A DNA stretch of 23,322 bases, from positions 1-23,322 of the forward strand of contig JAZOAY010000117.1 in the NCBI GenBank assembly GCA_045595725.1, written 5' to 3'. The position numbers and the translations under genes were made by a program. Every line of letters starts with the position of its first letter. Position 1 is the stretch's first letter. Under the pieces are notes generated by a model. The model ran no database searches and was not told the origin of the DNA. It worked only from the letters and a program-made list of their open reading frames with translations. The stretch is from SIG575 sp045595725. Its GTDB lineage: Bacteria; Bacillota; Clostridia; Oscillospirales; Acutalibacteraceae. Positions 1-7,672 of this stretch are shown in pieces.

Positions 1-2004
1 AAGGTCGAGAATTGCGTTTGCTTCTTCAATTGCTGCATCAAGGTCTTCCCAATTTGCAAGCTCAGCAACCTTAACAAGTCCGTTCATTGCTGTAACAATC
101 GCATTTGCCCATGCATCAACTGTTTCCTGTTCGTCTGCATATTTGCCTTCAACAACTACTGCAAATGCATCTTCAACTGCTTTCCATGTTGAGGGAACAT
201 AGTCTTCTTCTGCGAGAAGGCCGAACTGAATACGAGCAGTATTGATTTTTGAGTAATCAGCAGGTTTAAGCTGAGCATTCTTGATTGCTGTATCAAGGTT
301 TCTTGCCATTGTATCAACTGCATCCTGATAAAGGATACTGTAACCTGACTTTACCCCTGCAAGTGCCTGTTCAATAAGAGCAATTGAATCTTCTGTGTAG
401 ATATCCTTATTCTTTTTGATTTCATTAGCCTGAGTTTTAAGTGGGTTTACTTCTGTGTAGTCTGCACCTTTAAGAACAAGGCTTGTATAAGCGCCCTGAA
501 GAGCCTTAGTCTTAGCATCAATTTCAGACTGAAGAGCCTTGGGGTTATTAAGAAGATTGAGAGCATCAGTATATGCTGACTGGAATGAACCGAAACCTGA
601 AGAATAATACCATGACTGGGGATTTACACCTTTTTTAGGAGTACGGATAATCGGCTGGTCAGGATCAGAGTTCATAACATAGTCAATCATTTCGCGAAGA
701 GCACTCTTATCAATAACATGGAATGTCATAACAACAGGAACAATCGGTGAGTTTGTAATATATGCATATGAACCTCTGAAATATGCATAATATCTGTTGA
801 TAACTGTGTATGTTGCACCATCTACAAGATTTGCAACATTACCTGTAAGATGTGACGTAATTATATGTCCGCCATCTCTTGAGCCTGATGTGATCGTGCT
901 GTAGTCACCATTTTGACTACTAAAACCATAGTTGCTTCTTGCAGGAACAGAATAACCGATAGCAGCCTGAGCTGATGCATCCGTTGAATAGCCTGAAGGA
1001 GCTGTTGTCTGTGCACCTGCAACAACATAGGACTCGCCGAGAGCAACATTGGGATTATCGTTGTTTCTTACATGAGTTTCGCCATTTTCTTTACCTACGT
1101 TGGCGTCAATTCTCAGGTTAATATCAGAAAGGCTTGACGATACCGATGCGTCGACATAAATATGAGCCTGTGCAGTACCCGTTACGAAAACAGTGTGGTC
1201 AATTGTTTCTCTGGGGTTAGAGAAAAGACCTGCTTTTTCTTCACGTTCGTTTTCATAATAAGATGTGGGTGAACTGCCATCTGTAAATGTAGCAGTTGCA
1301 ACATTGTATGTACCGTATCTGCTTGTCATACCTGCATCAGCGGGAAGTTCATAGTAAACACCTTTACCGAGAACACGTGTGATAGCAGAAGCATAGCCTC
1401 TGTACCATGATGATGTACCGTTATAAGGTTTCCATGTAACTCTGTGTTCTGCGTAAGCGCCGCCTGTTGCAATATTTTCAACATAAGATACACATTTTTC
1501 CTGATATGTGTTACCGTCAGTCCAGGTGTAGTCAATTGTGAAAATAAGAGCTTCACCCGCTGTTGCTGTACCACCTGTAACGTCCGTTGTATAAGTACCG
1601 GGAGCTGTAAAAGCAGTATCTGAGAATGTTATTGTTGAGTTACTGCATGAAAAACCGGTGATCTGTATACCTGCTGTAGGTGAAACAAAAGTAATTCTTG
1701 TAGCTACAGGTGTTTCACCTGCATATGCCTGTGAAACATAGCTACCGGAAAGTTCCGGAACACCTGAAGGTGTAGCCTTTACGATAGTTGTGCCGGGTTC
1801 TACTGAATTAACAGCTGCAGCAACTCTCGTTACTTCTGTACAGTAAAAACTGACTTGCGGACGAGCGATAGGTTCAAGCACAATTTCCTCGAGAACTGCA
1901 CCGTTTGCATTTTCTTCAGCAAAAGCTGTAAAACCTGTGCTGCAAACAGACAGAATCATCAGAAGTGAGAGAACCACACTCATAATTCTTTTTGAAATTT
2001 TCAT
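1..2004 (-). CDS. Large secreted/surface protein with FIVAR-like repeats, 3' end outside the window
   Basis: Open reading frame of 668 codons read from ATG at 2004 to the window edge without a stop, so the C-terminus is missing. The start follows a GAAGGAGG site about 9 bases upstream. Residues 1-30 or so are a clear signal peptide (MKISKRIMSV, hydrophobic core, then FTAFAEE), so the protein is exported. The middle (about 35-430) is rich in Thr, Ser, Gly, Tyr and Asn and looks beta-rich; I recognise no family there. From about residue 440 to the edge there are helical repeats of roughly 75-80 residues with Leu/Ala heptads and phrases such as LKGADYTEVNPL and LKPADYSKINTA, which resemble the FIVAR repeats of Gram-positive surface proteins. 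A surface-adhesion or glycan-binding role is inference. No anchor (LPXTG, SLH, dockerin) is visible in the part present. Confidence 0.8.
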   Translation of the reverse strand, partial: MKISKRIMSVVLSLLMILSVCSTGFTAFAEENANGAVLEEIVLEPIARPQVSFYCTEVTRVAAAVNSVEPGTTIVKATPSGVPELSGSYVSQAYAGETPVATRITFVSPTAGIQITGFSCSNSTITFSDTAFTAPGTYTTDVTGGTATAGEALIFTIDYTWTDGNTYQEKCVSYVENIATGGAYAEHRVTWKPYNGTSSWYRGYASAITRVLGKGVYYELPADAGMTSRYGTYNVATATFTDGSSPTSYYENEREEKAGLFSNPRETIDHTVFVTGTAQAHIYVDASVSSSLSDINLRIDANVGKENGETHVRNNDNPNVALGESYVVAGAQTTAPSGYSTDASAQAAIGYSVPARSNYGFSSQNGDYSTITSGSRDGGHIITSHLTGNVANLVDGATYTVINRYYAYFRGSYAYITNSPIVPVVMTFHVIDKSALREMIDYVMNSDPDQPIIRTPKKGVNPQSWYYSSGFGSFQSAYTDALNLLNNPKALQSEIDAKTKALQGAYTSLVLKGADYTEVNPLKTQANEIKKNKDIYTEDSIALIEQALAGVKSGYSILYQDAVDTMARNLDTAIKNAQLKPADYSKINTARIQFGLLAEEDYVPSTWKAVEDAFAVVVEGKYADEQETVDAWANAIVTAMNGLVKVAELANWEDLDAAIEEANAILDL

Positions 2005-2037
2005 CTGATATACCTCCTTCGGTAAATACGTAATAAA

Positions 2038-2066
2038 ATTGTAACACAAAAATTTTTGTTTTGCAA
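2038..2066 (-). promoter_or_regulatory. Sigma-A-type promoter of the FIVAR-like protein gene
   Basis: On the minus strand, TTGCAA (2066-2061), a 17-base spacer and TACAAT (2043-2038) stand about 33 bases ahead of the ATG at 2004. The preceding lipoprotein gene ends at 2127, so the gene has its own promoter. Confidence 0.6.
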
Positions 2067-2126
2067 TATTTTTAAACATATAAAAAGCCTTGAAATATTG
2101 AATTTCTGTTAACTTTTACAGTTTTT

Positions 2127-3410
2127 TTAATTTTTTTCTTCTTCGACAAATGAAATGCTGCATTCAGGCAGATGTGAACGAAGGTGTTCAACAACTTCTT
2201 CGCTTAATTCCATTCCGTCAAGATTAAGACTTCTGATTCCCTCAAGTTCGCTTGCAAAATGAACATCTTTAATATTTTTACAGTATGAAAGGTCGAGTGT
2301 TATAATTTTCTTCATTTCAGAAATAGCCGAAGCATCCTCAAAATCATTATAAGAAAGTCCCAGTTGAACAATATCCGTTTTTCCTTTTAAAGGTGAAATA
2401 TCTTTTATTTTGTTGTTTGAAAGCTGGAGATAAGTAAGTTTATTCAGATCTTTTAGAGGATTGATATCTTTCACGCCGCAGTTGTCCGCAAAGAGACTTG
2501 TAAGTGCTGAAAGATTTTCAAGTGCTTTTAACGACGAAACCTTGTTGTTTGAAATATAAAGTTCTTTAAGCCCCTTAAAATTTTTCACAACATCTATATC
2601 TGTCACAACACATCCTTCAATACGGAGTTTTTCAAGCTTTGTCATCGTACGGAGAGACGAAATATCTTCAATGTCGTTTGCAGCCAGGTTCAATTCTCTC
2701 ATTTCCTTCAGGTTTTCAAGAGATGAAATATCCTTAATACTGTTCATTGAAAAATCAAGTTTTTTCATTTTCACAAGAGAAGAAACAGGTGAAATATCTT
2801 CAATTTCAAGATCAGTTATTTTCAGTTCTTCAAGACCAGTAAGTCCCGACACAAGTTCAAGTTCTGCGAAGCGCTTGTTACCTTCAAGGGTAAGAGACTT
2901 CAGCCCCGTAAGTTCCTTTAAAGGAGAAGCATCTCTTACTGCCTTTGCTTTAAGTTCCAGTCTTTCAAGAGAAGTCAGTTTTTTAAGAAATTCAATATTA
3001 TAAATACCCGAATCCCTGATTGTAAGACTTTCAAGATTTGTACAACCGGAAAGAACGGAAAAATCAATAATCGTTGTGCAATTGTTAATAACAAGTGCTT
3101 TCAGACTTTCAATTTCCGTTAAAGGTAAAATGTCACTTAATGTTTCTGTGTTAAATATTTCAATTTCTTCTACACTTGTTTCTTTCATCGGCGACAGGTC
3201 AATTACCGATGTATCTGCAATTGTTATCTTTTTTAAAGAGGTGAATTTTTTTACATTTGAAATGTCTTTTACAGCCGTTCCCGAAACAATAATTTCCGTG
3301 TCATCTCTGCCGAAAGTAAGATTTCCGATATTTACTGTATCCGATGAACATGAAGCAAAGAACGTACATATAATTGCCATACATATTATAACGGATAAAA
3401 TTTTCCTCAT
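2127..3410 (-). CDS. Leucine-rich-repeat lipoprotein (internalin/SDS22-type repeats)
   Basis: 427 residues from ATG at 3410, chosen over an ATG 18 codons upstream because it follows an AAAGGCGG site and begins a lipoprotein signal: MRKILSVIICMAIICTFFASC with Cys after FAS as the likely lipobox. From about residue 45 the protein is a row of 22-residue leucine-rich repeats of the SDS22/internalin kind, with phrases such as LTYLQLSNNKIKDISPLKG and MRELNLAANDIEDISSL. The C-terminus ends in a short acidic tail (EEEKN). It is expected on the outer face of the membrane and to bind a partner protein. The ligand cannot be told from sequence. It has its own promoter, back-to-back with that of the OGG gene. 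No clear terminator follows it; the next minus-strand gene starts 122 bases on with its own promoter. Confidence 0.88.
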   Translation of the reverse strand: MRKILSVIICMAIICTFFASCSSDTVNIGNLTFGRDDTEIIVSGTAVKDISNVKKFTSLKKITIADTSVIDLSPMKETSVEEIEIFNTETLSDILPLTEIESLKALVINNCTTIIDFSVLSGCTNLESLTIRDSGIYNIEFLKKLTSLERLELKAKAVRDASPLKELTGLKSLTLEGNKRFAELELVSGLTGLEELKITDLEIEDISPVSSLVKMKKLDFSMNSIKDISSLENLKEMRELNLAANDIEDISSLRTMTKLEKLRIEGCVVTDIDVVKNFKGLKELYISNNKVSSLKALENLSALTSLFADNCGVKDINPLKDLNKLTYLQLSNNKIKDISPLKGKTDIVQLGLSYNDFEDASAISEMKKIITLDLSYCKNIKDVHFASELEGIRSLNLDGMELSEEVVEHLRSHLPECSISFVEEEKN

Positions 3411-3435
3411 AATTAAAACCGCCTTTCTCAATTTA

Positions 3436-3464
3436 ATTTTATCAAAGGCACTTATAAAAGTCAA
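3436..3464 (-). promoter_or_regulatory. Promoter of the LRR lipoprotein gene
   Basis: Minus strand TTGACT (3464-3459), 17-base spacer, TAAAAT (3441-3436), 25 bases ahead of the ATG at 3410. Its -35 box abuts the -35 box of the opposite promoter. Confidence 0.65.
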
Positions 3465-3494
3465 TTGATATTGCCTAAAAACCGGTTTTATGAT
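3465..3494 (+). promoter_or_regulatory. Promoter of the OGG-type glycosylase gene
   Basis: TTGATA (3465-3470), 18-base spacer, TATGAT (3489-3494), about 23 bases ahead of the GTG at 3518. Confidence 0.55.
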
Positions 3495-3517
3495 AGAATT
3501 AAAAGCGGTGATGTGAA

Positions 3518-4348
3518 GTGAAAATCAAAAAAGAAGAAAAAAACCTTATTGTATATAACCTTGATTGTATTAATCTCGATTACACTCTTGATTGCGGTCA
3601 GTCTTTCCGTTGGGAGAAGAACGGAAATATCTGGTCTGCAGTAGTTTTCGGAAAGAAAATTCAGACAGAACAAAAAGACAAAAACACTTTGATTTTTTAT
3701 AACACATCGGAAGAAGATTTTGAAAATTTATGGAAAAATTATTTTGACCTCGAAAGAGATTACAATACCATAATCTCAAGGTTTAAAAATGATAAATATC
3801 TTAAACAGGCATCAACGGAATATTACGGAATAAGAGTTCTTAATCAGGAACCCTGGGAAGCACTTTGTTCCTTTATCATTTCACAGAACAACAACATTCC
3901 CCGAATAAAGGGTATTATAAAAAGACTCTGTGAAAATTTTGGCGAAGACCTTGGTGATGGTTTTTTCACATTTCCGTCTGCAGAAAAATTAAGTGTCCTT
4001 ACTGTTGAAGATCTTGCACCTCTTCGTGCAGGTTTCAGAGCAAAGTATATTATTGATGCTGCTAAAAAAGTTTCTTCAGGCGAAACAGACTTTGAAAAAA
4101 TCCTTGAAAATGACATTTCTTACGGCAGGGAGAGTTTAATGAAAATCTGCGGAGTCGGACCCAAAGTTGCAGAGTGTTGTCTTCTTTACGGACTTAAAAA
4201 ATCAGATGCTTTCCCCATTGATGTATGGGTAAAAAGAATCATGTGTGAACTTTATGAAAACGGCTTACCTGAATGTGCATACCCTGAAATCGGCATTGCG
4301 CAACAGTATCTGTTTCATTGGCGCAGAAATGTTGATAATACTTTTTGA
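3518..4348 (+). CDS. ogg: 8-oxoguanine DNA glycosylase / AP lyase, OGG1 type (HhH-GPD superfamily)
   Basis: 276 residues from a GTG start. The N-terminal part (about 1-95) matches the OGG N-domain, including LDCGQSFRWEKNGNIWSAVV. The rest is the helical HhH-GPD domain with EPWEALCSFIISQNNNIPRI and the helix-hairpin-helix phrase MKICGVGPKVAECCLLYGL. The Lys in GVGPKVAEC aligns with the catalytic Lys249 of human OGG1, and the Asp in AFPIDVWVKR with Asp268, so both key residues for base removal and strand cleavage are kept. It should remove 8-oxoguanine paired with C and related lesions. The length suits clostridial OGG proteins, which are shorter than human OGG1. No ATG lies nearby in frame; the GTG follows only a weak GGTGATG site, suggesting low expression. 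The FPG/MutM family is an unrelated route to the same job. Confidence 0.9.
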   Translation: MKIKKEEKNLIVYNLDCINLDYTLDCGQSFRWEKNGNIWSAVVFGKKIQTEQKDKNTLIFYNTSEEDFENLWKNYFDLERDYNTIISRFKNDKYLKQASTEYYGIRVLNQEPWEALCSFIISQNNNIPRIKGIIKRLCENFGEDLGDGFFTFPSAEKLSVLTVEDLAPLRAGFRAKYIIDAAKKVSSGETDFEKILENDISYGRESLMKICGVGPKVAECCLLYGLKKSDAFPIDVWVKRIMCELYENGLPECAYPEIGIAQQYLFHWRRNVDNTF

Positions 4349-4355
4349 TAATAAA

Positions 4356-4384
4356 TTGACAAAGCAGTTTTTTTGATGTAATAT
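4356..4384 (+). promoter_or_regulatory. Candidate promoter of the aconitase X operon
   Basis: TTGACA (4356-4361) is a perfect -35 box. With a 17-base spacer the -10 would be TAATAT (4379-4384). A better TATAAT at 4388-4393 is too far (26 bases) to pair with it, so the exact -10 is unsure. Confidence 0.5.
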
Positions 4385-4420
4385 ATGTATAATATATTAA
4401 AGCGAAAGGGAGAGACGCTT

Positions 4421-5707
4421 ATGAAATACAACATGACATTGACCCCTGAAGAAGAGGCTATACTCAATGGCTCACAGGGCGAAACAATGGCAAAAGTTAT
4501 GAAAACTCTTGTGCTCTACGGCGATGCTTTCGGAGCAACAAAAATGGTTCCTGTTAACAGTGAAAAGGGACATCTTGTTACAAGCTTCGGACTTAAAGTT
4601 ATGAAGCCTGTTTACAGCCTTATGGATCAGCTTATTGAGGGCGGTGCGCTTTCAAAACAGAAATTCTCTGTAGACCCCAAACCCCTCGATCCTAATGTTC
4701 CTGCAAACTTCCTTCAGAAAATTATTTTCAACAAGTTCATGTATTCAATGCAGGATAGTTACGACAAGCAGCTTGCTGAAATGGGACTTATTGATGACAA
4801 ATCCTACACATGCACATGCTACATGGACGAAGTAGGCAACATTCCCAACAAAGGCGAAGTTCTTTCATGGGCAGAATCATCTGCAGTTGTTTATGCAAAC
4901 TCGGTTCTCGGTGCAAGATGCAACCGTAACTCAGGTATTATCGAACTCTTCGGTTCAATCGTAGGCAAGGTTCCTTATTTCGGCCTTCTCACAGATGAAG
5001 GCAGAAAAGCAACATGGATTGTTGAAGTTAAAACCACAAAGAAACCTGAAGCACAGATTCTCGGTTCTGCAATCGGCATGAAGGTTATGGAAGACGTTCC
5101 CTTTGTCAAAGGTCTTGATAAATGGATCGGCACAGAGCTTGACGGTGATACAAAAGCATACCTTAAGGACTTCGGCGCAGCAACTGCATCAAACGGTGCT
5201 GTTGGTCTCTATCATATAGAAAACCTTACTCCTGAAGCAGTTGAACAGGGTGATAGCCTTATTGCTGAAAATGCACAGGTTTACGTTATTGACGATGCTG
5301 AGCTTGCAAGAGTTCAGGCAAACTACCCAGTTATGTGGAAAGATAAGGAAGCAACGCCTAAACTTTGCTTTGTAGGTTGTCCTCACCTTTCACATGCACA
5401 GCTCATTGAATGGACTGACAACGTTGTTGAAGGGCTTAAGAAAAACGGTCTTAAGAAGGTTTCAATTCCCACTGTATTCACTGCCGCTCCCGGTGTTATT
5501 GAAGAATTTGAAAAAACACCTTATGCAGCAAAACTCAAGGAAACAGGTGTTGTTCTCAGTTATATCTGTCCTTTGATGTATATGAATAATCCTCTTTGTA
5601 AGTCAATGCCCGTTATCACAAACTCAAACAAATTGAGAACATACACAACATCTCGCTATTACAGAAGCGATGAGATTCTTGATATAATCACAAAGGAGGC
5701 AAAATAA
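4421..5707 (+). CDS. Aconitase X, large (catalytic) subunit (AcnX, DUF521)
   Basis: 428 residues from ATG at 4421, chosen over an in-frame ATG at 4385 because the later one follows AAAGGGAGAG at proper distance. The family signature AESSAVVYANSVLGARCNRN is present, as are YTCTCYMDEVG and the C-terminal segment with SMPVITNSNKLRTYTTSRYY, typical of the AcnX large subunit. AcnX enzymes are iron-dependent hydro-lyases. Characterised members include archaeal mevalonate 5-phosphate dehydratase and bacterial cis-3-hydroxyproline dehydratase. The substrate here cannot be assigned: no mevalonate or proline genes are adjacent. Several Cys residues could be iron or iron-sulfur ligands. The gene is followed after one base by its swivel partner, whose ribosome site (AAAGGAGG) lies in the last codons of this gene. 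Confidence 0.88.
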   Translation: MKYNMTLTPEEEAILNGSQGETMAKVMKTLVLYGDAFGATKMVPVNSEKGHLVTSFGLKVMKPVYSLMDQLIEGGALSKQKFSVDPKPLDPNVPANFLQKIIFNKFMYSMQDSYDKQLAEMGLIDDKSYTCTCYMDEVGNIPNKGEVLSWAESSAVVYANSVLGARCNRNSGIIELFGSIVGKVPYFGLLTDEGRKATWIVEVKTTKKPEAQILGSAIGMKVMEDVPFVKGLDKWIGTELDGDTKAYLKDFGAATASNGAVGLYHIENLTPEAVEQGDSLIAENAQVYVIDDAELARVQANYPVMWKDKEATPKLCFVGCPHLSHAQLIEWTDNVVEGLKKNGLKKVSIPTVFTAAPGVIEEFEKTPYAAKLKETGVVLSYICPLMYMNNPLCKSMPVITNSNKLRTYTTSRYYRSDEILDIITKEAK

Positions 5708-5708
5708 A

Positions 5709-6173
5709 ATGAAACAGTTTAAAGGCAGACCTGTTGTTGCAGGCAAATGTACAGCAGAAGCTCTTGTTTCCCACGGTGGTTTCAACACACTTGCCTCATT
5801 CCAGAACGCTCTTCAGTTCGGCGATATGCCTCTGATCGGAGATAAGGATAAGGAAACAAAATGCGGCGACCAGAATAACGCCGACCTCTACAATAAACCT
5901 ATGGCACGCAAGGCACTTTGCCTTCCTCAGACAATCGGTTCGACAACAGGCGGTATGGTTCTTTACTGTGCAAAAGTTCTTGAAAGAAACCCTGCTTGTA
6001 TGCTTTTCTCTGAACACATTGACTCTCTCGCAGCAGCAGGTGCAGTTCTCGGTGCAGTATGGACAGATTCTCCCATGCCCGTAGTTGACTGCCTTGGTGA
6101 AGAATTCCTCGCTTACGTTAAAGACGGAATGAAAATCACAGTTGACGAAGACGGTACAGTTACAGTAGAATAA
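5709..6173 (+). CDS. Aconitase X swivel subunit (AcnX small, DUF126)
   Basis: 154 residues from ATG at 5709, one base after the large-subunit stop, with AAAGGAGG just ahead. The sequence begins KQFKGRPVVAGKCTAEALVS and contains LCLPQTIGSTTGG, MVLYCAKVLERNP and a run of small residues before AVWTDSPMPVVDCL. This is the usual pattern of the DUF126 swivelling domain, which closes over the active site of the DUF521 subunit. In many bacteria the two are fused; here they are separate, as in archaea. The 1-base spacing suggests translational coupling and 1:1 assembly. A perfect terminator follows 10 bases after the stop. Confidence 0.88.
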   Translation: MKQFKGRPVVAGKCTAEALVSHGGFNTLASFQNALQFGDMPLIGDKDKETKCGDQNNADLYNKPMARKALCLPQTIGSTTGGMVLYCAKVLERNPACMLFSEHIDSLAAAGAVLGAVWTDSPMPVVDCLGEEFLAYVKDGMKITVDEDGTVTVE

Positions 6174-6183
6174 TTTTAAGATG

Positions 6184-6224
6184 AAAAATGCGGTTCAGAC
6201 TTTGAAGGTCTGAACCGCATTTTT
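6184..6224. terminator. Bidirectional intrinsic terminator between acnX and MATE genes
   Basis: A perfect 17-base-pair stem (AAAAATGCGGTTCAGAC pairing 6208-6224) with a 7-base loop and T-runs on both strands. It serves the acnX operon on the plus strand and the MATE gene, whose stop is at 6238, on the minus strand. Confidence 0.9.
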
Positions 6225-6237
6225 GTTATCTTAATTA

Positions 6238-7599
6238 TCATTCGGGAATTTTGCTGATTATCTTCTTATAAAGATAAACGAAGCATATTGTACTTACTAT
6301 AACCGACATGATCTCCGCAATGGGAAAAGCCCACCACACATTGTCGAGTACTCCTGTAAGAGAAAGAAAATATGCTGCAGGAACGAGTACAAGAAGCTGT
6401 CTTGAAACAGATACAAACATTGAAAGAGTACCTTTTCCGAGAGCCTGAAAAACAGATCCGATTACAATACAGAAGCCTGCAAAAACAAAGCAGTAACTAA
6501 TTGTTCTCAATGCAGGAACACCGATTTTAACCATTTCAGCAGATGCATTAAAAATTGAAAGAAGTTGTTCGGGGAACAACTGCATCACCACAAGTCCGAG
6601 AGCCATAAAAGACACAGCATAAATAATTCCCAGCTTTACCGCTTTTATCATTCTTTTTCGTTTCTGTGCGCCGTAGTTGTAAGCAATTATAGGAATAATT
6701 CCATTGTTCAGACCGAAAACAGGCATGAAGATAAAACTCTGAAGTTTAAAATAAACTCCGAAAACTGCTGCTGCCGTTTCTGTGAAAGAAATAAGAATTT
6801 TGTTGAAAAGGAAATTCATCACAGAACCGATTGCCATCATAAGGATTGAGGGCACACCAACAGAGAAAATTCTGCCGATAATTTTTCCGTCCGGTCTGAA
6901 CTTTCTTAAAGAAAGTTTTATATCTTTGTTATATTTTGCATTGAGAATAAGCGCAAGAATGAAAGCAAAAATCTGTCCGATAACAGTTGCCCATGCAGCA
7001 CCTGCAATTCCCATTTTCGGGAAACCGATTAAACCGAAAATTAATATAGGGTCAAGGATAATATTAATAATTGCACCTGCACCCTGAGTGAACATGGTAT
7101 AAAGTGTTCTGCCTGTTGACTGCATAAGTCTTTCTGTCATAATCTGTCCGAAAACGCCGAATGAAAAAACAGAACAGATTGACATGTATGAATAACCAAG
7201 CTCTGCAATTTCAGTAACATCTGTCTGAATATTATAGAAAAACTTCACACCGAAAATACCGAACACGAGGAAAATCAGATATTCAAGCAACATCAGGAAA
7301 AGTCCGTTTTCTGCCGTTTTGTTTGCCCTGTCAAAATTCTTTTCACCAAGACTTTTTGAAAGAAGTGCATTTACACCAACAGCCGTACCTGATGCAAAGG
7401 CTATCATGAGGTTCTGTGCAGGAAAAGCAAGACTTACCGCAGTAAGAGCATTCTCGGATATGTACGAAACAAAGATACTGTCAATAACATTATAAAGTGC
7501 CTGAACAAGCATTGAAACTATCATGGGCAATGACATTGTAATAAGAAGTTTGTTGACAGGCATAATTCCCATTTTATTTTCACGAAGTGTATTTTCCAA
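6238..7599 (-). CDS. MATE family multidrug/sodium antiporter
   Basis: 453 residues from a TTG start that sits 10 bases after AAGGGAGG; an ATG nine codons in is the alternative. The protein is hydrophobic throughout with about 12 membrane helices in two homologous halves. MATE features include the early stretch MPVNKLLITMSLPMIVSMLV followed by ALYNVIDSIFVSYI, and the equivalent second-half stretch beginning FSVGVPSILMMAIGSVMNFL. The length (about 450) is normal. Such proteins export drugs or metabolites using a Na+ or H+ gradient across the cell membrane. The substrate is unknown. It follows guaB on the same strand beyond a guaB terminator, and I see no convincing -35 box of its own, so expression may depend on read-through. 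It shares its 3' terminator with the acnX operon. Confidence 0.9.
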   Translation of the reverse strand: MENTLRENKMGIMPVNKLLITMSLPMIVSMLVQALYNVIDSIFVSYISENALTAVSLAFPAQNLMIAFASGTAVGVNALLSKSLGEKNFDRANKTAENGLFLMLLEYLIFLVFGIFGVKFFYNIQTDVTEIAELGYSYMSICSVFSFGVFGQIMTERLMQSTGRTLYTMFTQGAGAIINIILDPILIFGLIGFPKMGIAGAAWATVIGQIFAFILALILNAKYNKDIKLSLRKFRPDGKIIGRIFSVGVPSILMMAIGSVMNFLFNKILISFTETAAAVFGVYFKLQSFIFMPVFGLNNGIIPIIAYNYGAQKRKRMIKAVKLGIIYAVSFMALGLVVMQLFPEQLLSIFNASAEMVKIGVPALRTISYCFVFAGFCIVIGSVFQALGKGTLSMFVSVSRQLLVLVPAAYFLSLTGVLDNVWWAFPIAEIMSVIVSTICFVYLYKKIISKIPE

Positions 7600-7620
7600 T
7601 GTATTATAACCTCCCTTTCA

Positions 7621-7658
7621 CAAAAATTTGCCGCAGAACCCACAAGTCTGCGGCAAAC
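7621..7658 (-). terminator. Intrinsic terminator of guaB
   Basis: On the minus strand TTTGCCGCAGA and TCTGCGGCAAA form an 11-base-pair stem around a 9-base loop, followed by a T-run. It starts 15 bases after the guaB stop and ends about 25 bases before the MATE start. Confidence 0.85.
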
Positions 7659-7672
7659 TGAAATTTAAGCAA

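Noticed and set aside
2671..3468. Plus-strand frames opposite the LRR lipoprotein gene
   Set aside because: Ser/Phe-rich shadows of the repeat codons, with no ribosome sites.
7602..7607. TATAAT directly ahead of the MATE TTG start as a promoter
   Set aside because: No -35 box lies 16-19 bases upstream, and transcription would start at or after the start codon.
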